Assembly (NCBI GenBank): GCA_934486635.1
Contig: CAKSPZ010000001.1
Coordinates: 1 to 64,000 of the forward strand
Reading direction: 5' to 3'
From: an uncultured Eubacteriales bacterium
GTDB taxonomy: Bacteria > Bacillota > Clostridia > Oscillospirales > Acutalibacteraceae
DNA: 64,000 nt
Shown: positions 30,593 through 39,292 of the stretch, in pieces
Position numbering within the stretch: the stretch's first letter is position 1
Layout of the letters: the number at the start of each line of letters is the position of its first letter
The notes under the pieces: generated by a model
What the model was told of the DNA's origin: nothing
Seen by the model: only the letters and a program-made list of their open reading frames with translations
The model's database searches: none
Made by a program: the position numbers and the translations under genes

Positions 30593-32305
30593 TTGGTTAA
30601 TATTGATAAGGAAAATAAAAATTTAGAACAATCAGAAAATATAGAAGAAAATAATAACTTTATAAAAGATTTTATAAAAGAAGATTTAAAAGAAGGTGGA
30701 CGCTTTGAAGGTGAAAAAATTCATACGAGATTTCCGCCTGAACCTAATGGATATTTGCATATAGGTCATGCAAAAGCTATTTGTATTGATTTTGGAATGG
30801 CTGAAAAATTTAATGGTATTTGTAATCTTAGAATGGATGACACTAACCCAACTAAAGAAGATGTTGAATATGTTGATGCCATAAAAGAAGATATAAAATG
30901 GTTAGGTTTTGATTGGGAAAATAGATTTTATTATGCATCTGATTATTTTGAGGATATGTATAAGTTTGCTTGTGACCTTATAAAAAAAGGTTTGGCTTAT
31001 GTTTGTGAATTAACTCCTGAACAAGTAAGAGAAAATAGGGGAGATCTTTCAAGGCCTGCAGTTAGTCCGTTTAGGGATAGACCTATTGCTGAAAGTTTGG
31101 ATTTATTTCAAAGAATGCGCAATGGTGAATTTGAAGATGGAAAAATGACTCTTAGAGCTAAAATAGATTTAGGTTCAGGAAACTTTAATATGAGAGATCC
31201 TGTACTTTATAGAATAAACCATGCAAAACATCATAGAACAGGAGATAATTGGTGTATCTATCCAATGTATGACTATGCACATCCTATTGAGGATGCATTA
31301 GAAGGAATTACACATTCATTATGTTCTTTAGAATTCGAAGACCATCGTCCATTATATGATTGGGTTATTAAGAATATTGATTTACCATCAGCACCAAGAC
31401 AAATAGAATTTGCAAGACTCGGTATTAACAACACTGTAATGAGTAAAAGAAAATTGCGTGAACTTGTTGAACAAGGTTTTGTAACAGGTTGGGATGACCC
31501 AAGAATGCCAACTTTATCAGGTTTAAGAAGACGAGGATATACACCTAATTCAATTCGTAATTTCTGTGAACGTATAGGTGTTTCAAAAGTTAACAGTACC
31601 GTAGATTATGGATTTTTAGAACATTGTTTGCGTGAAGATTTAAATCTAAATGCAAAAAGAGTAATGGCTGTTTTAGATCCAATAAAATTAATTATTACCA
31701 ATTATCCTGAAGATAAGGTAGAAAAGTTTGAAGTTGAAAATAATCCGAATAAACCTGAAGATGGAACTCGTGAAATTACTTTTTCTAGAGAATTGTTTAT
31801 TGAGAGAAATGATTTTATGAATGAACCTGTTAAAGGATATTTTAGATTGTTCCCAGGTAATGAGGTCCGTTTAAAAAGTACTTATATTGTTAAATGTACT
31901 GGTTGCAAAACTAATGAAGATGGAGAAGTTATAGAAGTTTATGCTGAGTATGATCCAGAAACTAGAGGAGGTAATACTCCTGACGGAAGAAAAGTTAGAG
32001 GAACAATTCATTGGGTAGATGCAAAAACTGCTGTAAATGCTCAAGTAAATCTTTATAATAATTTATTCATTGTACCAGATCCGGAAAATGGAGAAAAGAA
32101 TTTTATAGAGTATGTTAATCCGGATTCTTTAGAGATTATTAAAGACTGTAAAGTGGAAAGTAATTTAATTGATGCGAAAGCTCCTAATAGCTATCAGTTT
32201 ATGAGGTTAGGTTATTTTTGTGTTGATAATGTGCAAAGTAAACCAGGAAACTTAGTATTTAATAGGTCAGTTTCTTTAAAAGATGGATTTAAGAAAAAAC
32301 AATAA
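30593..32305 (+). CDS. glnS: Glutaminyl-tRNA synthetase
   Basis: Charges tRNA-Gln directly; 570 residues. Motifs: [47 protein letters not shown] and VMSKRKL, followed by the C-terminal beta-barrel anticodon-binding part with GTIHWVDA. The start is TTG 30593 behind AAGGAG. A true GlnRS in Clostridia was probably acquired horizontally long ago; many relatives use GatCAB amidation instead. Whether gatCAB also exists cannot be seen here. Confidence 0.96.
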   Translation: MVNIDKENKNLEQSENIEENNNFIKDFIKEDLKEGGRFEGEKIHTRFPPEPNGYLHIGHAKAICIDFGMAEKFNGICNLRMDDTNPTKEDVEYVDAIKEDIKWLGFDWENRFYYASDYFEDMYKFACDLIKKGLAYVCELTPEQVRENRGDLSRPAVSPFRDRPIAESLDLFQRMRNGEFEDGKMTLRAKIDLGSGNFNMRDPVLYRINHAKHHRTGDNWCIYPMYDYAHPIEDALEGITHSLCSLEFEDHRPLYDWVIKNIDLPSAPRQIEFARLGINNTVMSKRKLRELVEQGFVTGWDDPRMPTLSGLRRRGYTPNSIRNFCERIGVSKVNSTVDYGFLEHCLREDLNLNAKRVMAVLDPIKLIITNYPEDKVEKFEVENNPNKPEDGTREITFSRELFIERNDFMNEPVKGYFRLFPGNEVRLKSTYIVKCTGCKTNEDGEVIEVYAEYDPETRGGNTPDGRKVRGTIHWVDAKTAVNAQVNLYNNLFIVPDPENGEKNFIEYVNPDSLEIIKDCKVESNLIDAKAPNSYQFMRLGYFCVDNVQSKPGNLVFNRSVSLKDGFKKKQ

Positions 32306-32310
32306 GTAAA

Positions 32311-32352
32311 AAATGAGGCCCGATACCATTAAAATGGTATCGGGCCTCATTT
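32311..32352. terminator. Bidirectional terminator between glnS and birA
   Basis: A perfect 20-bp stem (32311-32330 with 32333-32352) around a 2-base gap. It starts 6 bases after the glnS stop. It directly abuts cloverleaf element 2. Confidence 0.8.
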
Positions 32353-32353
32353 C

Positions 32354-32459
32354 GGGGGGCACCGTATCCCCTAAAAAGGTTTTTTAGGGGTAGCAGGTAA
32401 AGTTTTAACTTTACCTGCTGGTGCATTTTTCTTTTTAAAATGCACATACGGTGTCCCCC
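32354..32459. repeat. Cloverleaf intergenic element 2 (14-bp closing stem, three arms)
   Basis: The closing stem pairs 32354-32367 with 32446-32459 (14 bp, one G-T). Arm 1 pairs 32368-32377 with 32381-32390, arm 2 pairs 32392-32404 with 32407-32419, and arm 3 pairs 32421-32429 with 32437-32445. Only single bases (32391, 32420) are unpaired at the junction. It lies between the convergent glnS and birA genes, so it need not be a promoter region. Confidence 0.88.
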
Positions 32460-32481
32460 TTCTTTAAAAAAGCAGTGCAAA

Positions 32482-33261
32482 TCATGAATTATAAATACTT
32501 TGTGAAATTATTTCAGAATGATTTACAGAAATAATAGTTTTAGGATTTAACCTTACTAATAAGTTTCCATTAACATCTATATCGAATGCATATCCAGATA
32601 CTAAGGAACCATTAGAATATAATTTAACAAATTTATTTAAAGAACAACAAGCATATTTATATTCATTTATAATACTATTAAATTTTGATAAATTAAATTT
32701 ATTATAATATATAAAGAAATTATGCAAAATGGAATTAATTAAAGTTGACCGAGAAATTTTATGATTTGATTCAATAAATATAGAAGTTACTTTTTCAGAG
32801 ATAGATGAATCGAATATTTCATTATTTACATTTAGTCCGATTCCAATAATTGTAGCAGGTTTATTTGCATTCAAAAAGAAATTTTCGCATAATATACCGC
32901 AAATTTTTCTATTATTAATTAATATATCATTAGGCCATTTTATGTTACAAGAAATACCGGTTAATTCATTGACAGAACGGTAAACAGCTAATGCAGTACA
33001 CAGGCAAAGTTGCTGCAATTTATCAATGTTATTTTTTGGAAACAATAATATTGTCATATTTATTTGGTTACCCTTAGAACAAATCCAATTTCGGTTAAAT
33101 CGTCCATATCCATTAGTTTGCATATCAGCAATAAAAACTGCAGATTTAGGGTTATTTTGATTTTCAAAATAAAAACGTTTAGCCCATTTATTTGTGGAAT
33201 CTATTTTTTCTTCATAAAATATATTGTCCAGGAAATCACATTTAATTTTTTTACAATTCAT
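32482..33261 (-). CDS. birA: Biotin-[acetyl-CoA-carboxylase] ligase
   Basis: Activates biotin and attaches it to carboxylase carrier proteins; 259 residues. Motifs: DSTNKWAKR, the biotinyl-adenylate loop TNGYGRFNRNW, KWPNDILINNRKICGILCE, and IGIGLNVNN. It lacks the N-terminal HTH domain of bifunctional BirA, so it should not act as a biotin repressor. The ATG is at 33261 with AAAGGAATA upstream. It is convergent with glnS and divergent from the DUF951 gene. Confidence 0.93.
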   Translation of the reverse strand: MNCKKIKCDFLDNIFYEEKIDSTNKWAKRFYFENQNNPKSAVFIADMQTNGYGRFNRNWICSKGNQINMTILLFPKNNIDKLQQLCLCTALAVYRSVNELTGISCNIKWPNDILINNRKICGILCENFFLNANKPATIIGIGLNVNNEIFDSSISEKVTSIFIESNHKISRSTLINSILHNFFIYYNKFNLSKFNSIINEYKYACCSLNKFVKLYSNGSLVSGYAFDIDVNGNLLVRLNPKTIISVNHSEIISQSIYNS

Positions 33262-33398
33262 AATTTTATATTCCTTTTTTTATTTAATTATATATTTATA
33301 CCAAAGAATTTACAATAAATATTTGATGTATAATGATAAAAATGATATACTGAATATTATATATGTTTTATTATATATTTTGATTGGTGGTGTTATAT

Positions 33399-33590
33399 TT
33401 GGACGTAAAAGTAGGAGATTTACTTGAAATGAAAAAGCCACATCCTTGTAAAGGAAATAAGTTTATGGTTTTACGAGTAGGAATGGATTTTAAATTAAGA
33501 TGCGTGACTTGTAATCATGAAGTCATGGTTAAGCGTTCAAATATTGAAAAAAATATAAAGAAAATAATAGGACAACAAGATATAAAATAA
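33399..33590 (+). CDS. DUF951 family small protein
   Basis: A 63-residue cytosolic protein of unknown function, conserved in Firmicutes. It reads MDVKVGDLLEMKKPHPCKGN at the start and has a cysteine pair near CVTCNHEV, suggesting a small zinc or SH3-like fold. The TTG at 33399 has GGTGGTG upstream. It lies 18 bp before prfA and is probably cotranscribed with it. Confidence 0.85.
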   Translation: MDVKVGDLLEMKKPHPCKGNKFMVLRVGMDFKLRCVTCNHEVMVKRSNIEKNIKKIIGQQDIK

Positions 33591-33608
33591 AAAAAGGTGG
33601 TTGTTAGT

Positions 33609-34691
33609 TTGTTTGATAAATTAGAGGTTTTTAAAAAAAGAAATGATGAAATAAATGAAATGCTATATGATCCCAATATTTTATCTGATCAAGAAAAATA
33701 CAAGTCACTTATGAAAGAACAGAAAAATTTAATTTCTATAGTAGAAAAATATGAGGAATATAAAAAGGCTAAAAAAAATGCAGAAGAAGCTAAACAGCTT
33801 TTAAATGATGGAGGTCTTGATAAGGACTTTAAAGAAATGGTTGAACAGGAATTAGAAGAATCCAGAGATGCAATTGACAAAATATCAGAAGAATTAAAAA
33901 TATTACTTTTACCAAAAGATCCAAATGATGATAGAAACGTTATTGTAGAGATTAGAGGTGGAGCAGGCGGTGAAGAAGCCGCACTGTTCTCCGGAGTTCT
34001 TTATAGAATGTATAGTATGTATGCGGAAACAAAAGGTTGGAAGACTGAAATTATTAATGCTAACGAAACAGAACTTGGAGGATATAAGGAAATTAGTTTT
34101 ATGATTTCCGGTGAAGGAGCATATTCAAGGCTTAAATACGAAAGTGGAGTTCACAGAGTTCAAAGAGTTCCGGAAACAGAAGCTCAGGGAAGAATCCATA
34201 CATCAACAGTTACTGTGGCAGTTTTACCTGAAGCAGAAGATGTGGAAATAGACATAAATCCTTCAGATTTACAAATAGATACTTTTAGAGCTAGTGGAGC
34301 GGGTGGTCAGCATATAAATAAAACAGAATCAGCTATTAGAATTACACACTTGCCGACCGGAGTAGTAGTAGAATGTCAAGATGAACGTAGTCAATATAAA
34401 AATAAAGATAAAGCAATGAAAGTCCTTAAATCAAGGCTCCTTGAAGCAAAAATGAGAGAACAAAATGATGCTTTAGCTCAGGAAAGAAAAACTCAAGTTG
34501 GGACAGGAGACAGATCTGAAAGAATCAGAACTTACAATTATCCACAAGGAAGATTAACTGACCATAGAATAGGATTAACTTTATATAGGTTGGAAGATAT
34601 ATTAAACGGAAATATCGACGAAGTTATAGATGCGTTGATTACAGCTGATCGAGCAGCAAAACTTTTAAATACTATGGAAAATAAAGAGTAA
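33609..34691 (+). CDS. prfA: Peptide chain release factor 1
   Basis: Recognises UAA and UAG stop codons; 360 residues from TTG 33609 (AAAGGTGG upstream). The catalytic [13 protein letters not shown] and the RF1-type recognition region [14 protein letters not shown] are present. The codon-reading tripeptide is PET instead of the commoner PAT or PVT. It is followed by a threonylcarbamoyl-AMP synthase gene after 13 bp, a frequent pair. Confidence 0.95.
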   Translation: MFDKLEVFKKRNDEINEMLYDPNILSDQEKYKSLMKEQKNLISIVEKYEEYKKAKKNAEEAKQLLNDGGLDKDFKEMVEQELEESRDAIDKISEELKILLLPKDPNDDRNVIVEIRGGAGGEEAALFSGVLYRMYSMYAETKGWKTEIINANETELGGYKEISFMISGEGAYSRLKYESGVHRVQRVPETEAQGRIHTSTVTVAVLPEAEDVEIDINPSDLQIDTFRASGAGGQHINKTESAIRITHLPTGVVVECQDERSQYKNKDKAMKVLKSRLLEAKMREQNDALAQERKTQVGTGDRSERIRTYNYPQGRLTDHRIGLTLYRLEDILNGNIDEVIDALITADRAAKLLNTMENKE

Positions 34692-34704
34692 GAAGTGTGT
34701 AAAA

Positions 34705-35718
34705 ATGAAAACACAAATATTATCAAGCAAAGATATAAAAATTGCAGCAGATATTTTAAAATCGGGAGGATTAGTAGCTATACCCACAGAAACAGTATAT
34801 GGTTTAGCTGCTAATGCACTTGATGGAAAAGCTGTTAAAAATATATTTAAAGCAAAGGGTAGACCTTGTGACAATCCCTTAATAGTACATATTTCGCATG
34901 TTGATGAAATATATAATTTAGTTAAGGAATTTCCTCCTGTTGCACAAAAATTAGCAAGTGAATTTTGGCCGGGACCACTTACAATGATATTAAAAAAATC
35001 TAGCATTATACCTGATGAGGTAAGTGGAGGTTTAGATTCAGTAGCTATTAGGTTACCGTCTCATCCTGTAGCACGAGCAATAATAAAAGAATCAGGTTGT
35101 GCACTGGCGGCTCCTTCAGCTAATTTGTCCGGAAGTCCTAGTCCTACTAAGGCATCACATGTTATTGCAGATTTAAATGGAAAAATTGATGCAGTAGTAG
35201 ATGCAGGAGTTTGTAATGTTGGTCTTGAATCAACGGTTGTTTCATTATGTACAAGTGTACCAAGATTACTAAGACCAGGAGCTATTACGCCGGAACAATT
35301 AAAAAATGTATTGGGTGATTTGGAAATTGATCCGGCTGTAGTTAATCAGCTTCAAAAAGATGAGGTTCCTTTATCACCAGGTATGAAATATAAACATTAT
35401 GCTCCTAAAATAAAAGTTGTTATTTTAAAAGGAAATAAAGAACATTATATAAATTATGTAAATGCTATACATAATAAAAATATTGCTGCATTATGTTTTG
35501 AAGAAGATATAAAAGATTTAAAAGTTAAAAGTATAGTATATGGCAAAGAAAATGAATCAAGTTTGCAAGCAGAGATGCTTTTTGATGCACTTAGAGAGAT
35601 TGATAAACTTAAAGATATAGATGTTGTTTATGCGAGATGTCCCAGTACGAAAGGTGTGGGATTAGCTGTATACAACAGATTAATACGTGCAGCTGGATTT
35701 AATATAATTGAAATTTAA
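34705..35718 (+). CDS. sua5: L-threonylcarbamoyladenylate synthase (Sua5/YwlC)
   Basis: Makes the threonylcarbamoyl-AMP used for the t6A37 modification of ANN-reading tRNAs; 337 residues. The N-terminal YrdC domain shows GGLVAIPTETVYGLAANA, KGRPCDNPLI and CALAAPSANLSG. A C-terminal Sua5 domain begins after the linker SPGMKYKHYAPK near residue 227. The ribosome binding site is weak. It is in an operon with prfA. Confidence 0.94.
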   Translation: MKTQILSSKDIKIAADILKSGGLVAIPTETVYGLAANALDGKAVKNIFKAKGRPCDNPLIVHISHVDEIYNLVKEFPPVAQKLASEFWPGPLTMILKKSSIIPDEVSGGLDSVAIRLPSHPVARAIIKESGCALAAPSANLSGSPSPTKASHVIADLNGKIDAVVDAGVCNVGLESTVVSLCTSVPRLLRPGAITPEQLKNVLGDLEIDPAVVNQLQKDEVPLSPGMKYKHYAPKIKVVILKGNKEHYINYVNAIHNKNIAALCFEEDIKDLKVKSIVYGKENESSLQAEMLFDALREIDKLKDIDVVYARCPSTKGVGLAVYNRLIRAAGFNIIEI

Positions 35719-35762
35719 TTTTTATAAATCATAGTGGATTTTTAAGGAGTGAATTTTAATAT

Positions 35763-36377
35763 ATGATTATAATTGGTATAACAGGACCTACAGGTTCTGG
35801 AAAATCCACAGTATGCAAGTATTTTATAGAAAAAGGTTATTATGTTATAGATGCAGATAAAATTGCTAGGTACGCTATAAATGAAAGTAATATATGTAAA
35901 AAGCAGCTTGCAGATTACTTTGGAGACGATATTTTAGATTATAATGATAATTTAAACAGGGATTTATTATCTGAAAGAGCTTTTGAAAATTCAGAAAAAG
36001 TTAAAATTTTAAATAATATAACACATCCAATTATAAAAATTAAAATAGAAGAAAAACTAAGTAAATGTAGAGTAGACAAAAAGAAATTAGTTTTTCTTGA
36101 TGTACCATTATTATTTGAGTCTGGTCTAGATAGGCTATGCAATTATACGGTGGCAATACTTTCAAATGAAAATATTAGACGTGAAAGATTATTAAAGAGA
36201 GACAAGTTAAACGAAAGTCTAATAAATATGAGAATGTCTATTCAAAATAAAAATAATTATTATGAAAAAAAAGCTGATTATATAATAGTTAATAATGAGT
36301 CAAAAGATGTCTTATATAAATGTGTAGGAAAAATGATATCAATAATAATTGGGGAGAATAATGAAGCTAAAGTTTAA
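35763..36377 (+). CDS. coaE: Dephospho-CoA kinase
   Basis: Last step of coenzyme A synthesis, 204 residues. The P-loop GPTGSGKST is at residues 8-16, followed by VIDADKIAR, VFLDVPLLFESGLD and RLLKRD. AAGGAGTG lies upstream. The end overlaps the next gene by 17 bp, indicating translational coupling to the lytic transglycosylase. coaX, the pantothenate kinase, lies 2 kb downstream. Confidence 0.95.
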   Translation: MIIIGITGPTGSGKSTVCKYFIEKGYYVIDADKIARYAINESNICKKQLADYFGDDILDYNDNLNRDLLSERAFENSEKVKILNNITHPIIKIKIEEKLSKCRVDKKKLVFLDVPLLFESGLDRLCNYTVAILSNENIRRERLLKRDKLNESLINMRMSIQNKNNYYEKKADYIIVNNESKDVLYKCVGKMISIIIGENNEAKV

Positions 36378-36924
36378 ATTTTTTATTTTAATTTTAACAA
36401 TTTTAACATTTATAATTTCAGTTGTTTATTGTGGATATATTTTTTTCTTGAAAAGAGCATACCCTATTGAATATGATGAATATATAAGTGTAAATTCTAA
36501 AAAATATAATGTGGAAAAGGAATTAATTTTATCAGTTATAAAATCAGAAAGTAATTTTCGACCAGATGCTCAATCTAATGCAGGAGCTATTGGTCTTATG
36601 CAAATAATGCCTGATACATTTGATTGGTTGCAAACACATAATTTAATTGAGTATAAAGATGTTGGGCATTTAAAAGACCCTAAAACTAATATAGAATATG
36701 GAACATATCTTTTATCAATATTGCAAAAAAGATATGCTACCATTAATGAAGTTATATGTGCATATAATGCAGGCATTGGTACTGTAGATAGGTGGCTAAA
36801 GGATAAAAAATATTCCACTGATGGAAAAACATTAAAAAGTATACCGTATCCTGATACAGCTGCTTATGTAAAAAATGTTTTAAAAAGTCGCACAATGTAT
36901 AAAAATTTATACTTTAATAAATGA
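36361..36924 (+). CDS. Membrane-anchored lytic transglycosylase (SLT domain)
   Basis: Cleaves peptidoglycan glycan strands; 187 residues. A membrane anchor is at about residues 7-30. The catalytic glutamate E63 lies in IKSESNF, followed by GAIGLMQIMP and AYNAGIGTVDRWL. The ATG at 36361 with GGGGAGA upstream is chosen over the TTG 12 bases earlier. It overlaps coaE. It may act in wall turnover or sporulation. Confidence 0.9.
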   Translation: MKLKFKFFILILTILTFIISVVYCGYIFFLKRAYPIEYDEYISVNSKKYNVEKELILSVIKSESNFRPDAQSNAGAIGLMQIMPDTFDWLQTHNLIEYKDVGHLKDPKTNIEYGTYLLSILQKRYATINEVICAYNAGIGTVDRWLKDKKYSTDGKTLKSIPYPDTAAYVKNVLKSRTMYKNLYFNK

Positions 36925-36939
36925 AAGGAAGATTAGTTT

Positions 36940-38373
36940 ATGTATATGAATGAAAATGCGAGTGAGAAAGAATTAACTAATGAGGTAGATACTTTAAAAA
37001 AGAATTTATTTATGGTCAAAAAAAATGGGTCTTTAATTATGGAAGATGACCAAATATGTAACGCTGATGAATTTTGTGAAGGATATAAAGTGTTTTTAGA
37101 TATATCAAAAACAGAAAGAGAAACAGTGGCTTGTGCTACAAGTATGGCTGAAAAAAAAGGCTTTAAAAAGTTTGATGTTAATAAACAATATAAACCAGGT
37201 GATAAAATTTATTATGTTAATAGAGAAAAGTCTATTATAGTAGCGATAATTGGAAAAAATGGTGTTAAAGAGGGCGTTAAAATAGCAGTGGCTCATGTTG
37301 ATTCACCTAGATTAGATATAAAACCAAATCCATTGTTTGAATCTAATGATTTAGCTATGTTAAAAACTCATTATTATGGTGGAATAAAGAAATATCAATG
37401 GACTACTATGCCGTTATCTTTACATGGAAAAATAGTTAAGAAAGATGGAACCTCTGTTAATATAAGAATAGGTGAAGATGAAAATGACCCGGTATTTTGT
37501 GTAACAGACTTATTACCGCATTTAGCTAAAGAACAAATGTCTAAACCTTTACAAAAAGCTATTGACGCTGAGGACCTTAATATATTAATTGGTAGTAGAC
37601 CGTTTAAAAGCGATAAAGGTTCAGAGCTTGTAAAGTTAAATATAATGAAACTTTTAAATGAAAAGTACGGAATAGTAGAATCTGACTTTTTATCAGCAGA
37701 ACTTGAAATGGTACCTGCTTTTAAAGCAAGTGACGTTGGATTCGATAGAAGTATGATTGGATCTTATGGTCACGATGATAGAGTTTGTGCATATCCTTCG
37801 CTTATGGCAGTTCTCGATTATAATGATATACCAGAAAATACAATCATGGCTATTTTGGCAGATAAAGAGGAAACAGGTAGTGATGGAAATACAGGCATGA
37901 AATCTGCATTCTTTAGGTATTTTATAGCTGATTTAGCTAAAATGGATGGTGTTGAATATAGACATGTATTAACTAAATCAAAATGTTTATCTGCCGATGT
38001 TAATGCAGCTTTTGACCCGACTTACAGTTCAGTTTATGACCCTGCTAACAGTTGTTTTGTTAATGGTGGAGTTGTTATTACCAAATATACCGGAAGTGGT
38101 GGAAAATACGGGACATCTGATGCTTCTGCAGAGTTTATGGCATATGTTAGAGATTTCCTTGAAAAAAATAAAATATTATGGCAAACAGGTGAATTAGGTA
38201 AAGTCGATGCAGGTGGCGGAGGAACTATTGCTAAATATATGGCTAATTTGGATGTTGATGTTGTAGATTTGGGTGTTCCTGTTTTATCAATGCATGCACC
38301 TTTTGAAGTAGTTTCTAAGCTGGATGTTTATATGGCATATAAAGCAGTTGATGCGTTTTTTAATGCAAAATAA
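36940..38373 (+). CDS. M18 family aminopeptidase
   Basis: Zinc aminopeptidase of the aspartyl-aminopeptidase/ApeA group, 477 residues. Metal-binding motifs: AVAHVDSPRLDIKP near residue 112, LADKEETGSDGNTG near 309, and VLSMHAPFEV near the C terminus. AAGGAAG lies upstream of the ATG at 36940; an in-frame ATG two codons later is also possible. It is 15 bp after the lytic transglycosylase gene. Confidence 0.92.
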   Translation: MYMNENASEKELTNEVDTLKKNLFMVKKNGSLIMEDDQICNADEFCEGYKVFLDISKTERETVACATSMAEKKGFKKFDVNKQYKPGDKIYYVNREKSIIVAIIGKNGVKEGVKIAVAHVDSPRLDIKPNPLFESNDLAMLKTHYYGGIKKYQWTTMPLSLHGKIVKKDGTSVNIRIGEDENDPVFCVTDLLPHLAKEQMSKPLQKAIDAEDLNILIGSRPFKSDKGSELVKLNIMKLLNEKYGIVESDFLSAELEMVPAFKASDVGFDRSMIGSYGHDDRVCAYPSLMAVLDYNDIPENTIMAILADKEETGSDGNTGMKSAFFRYFIADLAKMDGVEYRHVLTKSKCLSADVNAAFDPTYSSVYDPANSCFVNGGVVITKYTGSGGKYGTSDASAEFMAYVRDFLEKNKILWQTGELGKVDAGGGGTIAKYMANLDVDVVDLGVPVLSMHAPFEVVSKLDVYMAYKAVDAFFNAK

Positions 38374-38423
38374 TGTTACTTTTGTGTTGCTCCATAAAAT
38401 ATTTATAGTTTTGGAGGATAAAA

Positions 38424-39218
38424 ATGCTTTTAGCAATAGATATAGGAAATACAAATGTAACTATAGGTGCATTTAAAAATGATGAATTAATTTTTGTTGC
38501 GAGACTTTTAACTGAATCTAAATTAACAAAAGACCAATGTATTGTTAATTTAATGGAAGTTTTTTCGATAAATCATGTTTTAGCTAAAGATTTTAATGGT
38601 GCGATAGTAAGTTCAGTGGTTCCAATGTTAACTCCGGCAATGACGGATGCAGTAAAAAGTTTGATTGGATGTATGCCTATAATTGTTTCTCATGAGTTAT
38701 GTACGGAGATTGACTTTAGTGCAGTGGATGAAACTAATTTGGGTGCGGATTTAATTATAGGAAGTGTAGCTGCTGTTTCTAATTATAAATTACCGTGTAT
38801 TATTATTGATTTAGGCACAGCTACAACTGTTACTATAATTAATAAGAATAAAAAATTTCTTGGCGGATGTATAATTCCAGGAGTAAAAGTTTCTTTAGAA
38901 GCACTTACTCAGAGAGCCTCATTATTACCAGATTTAAGTTTGGAGTTGCCTAAGTCGTTGATTTGTACTGATGTAACCGATAGCATAAGGTCAGGATTGA
39001 TTTATGGGACAGCTTCGATGATTGATGGGTTAATAAGTAAAATAGAAGCTGATTTGGGTTATAAGTGTACAGTAATCGCTACCGGCGGTCTTTCCGAGAT
39101 GATTGTACCTTTTTGCAACAAAAAGTTACATTCGATATATTTAGCTAAAAACCTTGTATTATATGGACTTTTAGATATTTATAAATTAAATAAAAAATGC
39201 ACCTCAGGTAACAGATAA
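38424..39218 (+). CDS. coaX: Type III pantothenate kinase
   Basis: First step of coenzyme A synthesis from pantothenate; 264 residues. The ASKHA motifs LAIDIGNTNVTIG and IIDLGTATTVTII are present, and there is the GGCIIPGVKVS segment. GGAGG precedes the ATG. With coaE nearby, two of the CoA steps are in this region. The last 22 bases of the gene, including the stop, are the left arm of a 13-bp hairpin. Confidence 0.95.
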   Translation: MLLAIDIGNTNVTIGAFKNDELIFVARLLTESKLTKDQCIVNLMEVFSINHVLAKDFNGAIVSSVVPMLTPAMTDAVKSLIGCMPIIVSHELCTEIDFSAVDETNLGADLIIGSVAAVSNYKLPCIIIDLGTATTVTIINKNKKFLGGCIIPGVKVSLEALTQRASLLPDLSLELPKSLICTDVTDSIRSGLIYGTASMIDGLISKIEADLGYKCTVIATGGLSEMIVPFCNKKLHSIYLAKNLVLYGLLDIYKLNKKCTSGNR

Positions 39219-39245
39219 ATATAAATTGTAAAACCTGAGGTGCAT
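39197..39245 (+). terminator. Hairpin overlapping the coaX stop
   Basis: ATGCACCTCAGGT at 39197-39209 pairs with 39233-39245 (13 bp, 23-base loop). The left arm encodes coaX codons CTSGN and the stop falls in the loop; AAAAAA follows instead of T, so termination alone is doubtful. It stands in tandem with the hairpin at 39250. Confidence 0.55.
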
Positions 39246-39249
39246 AAAA

Positions 39250-39289
39250 AACAAGGTGCACCGCACTATATCGCGCGGTGCACCTTGTT
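39250..39289. terminator. Bidirectional terminator between coaX and cdaR
   Basis: A perfect 15-bp stem (39250-39264 with 39275-39289), loop ACTATATCGC, T run TTTT on the right. The inner 22 bases are the exact reverse complement of the loop-proximal part of the rpoD terminator at 13328-13349. It ends 4 bases before the cdaR stop on the other strand. Confidence 0.8.
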
Positions 39290-39292
39290 TTA

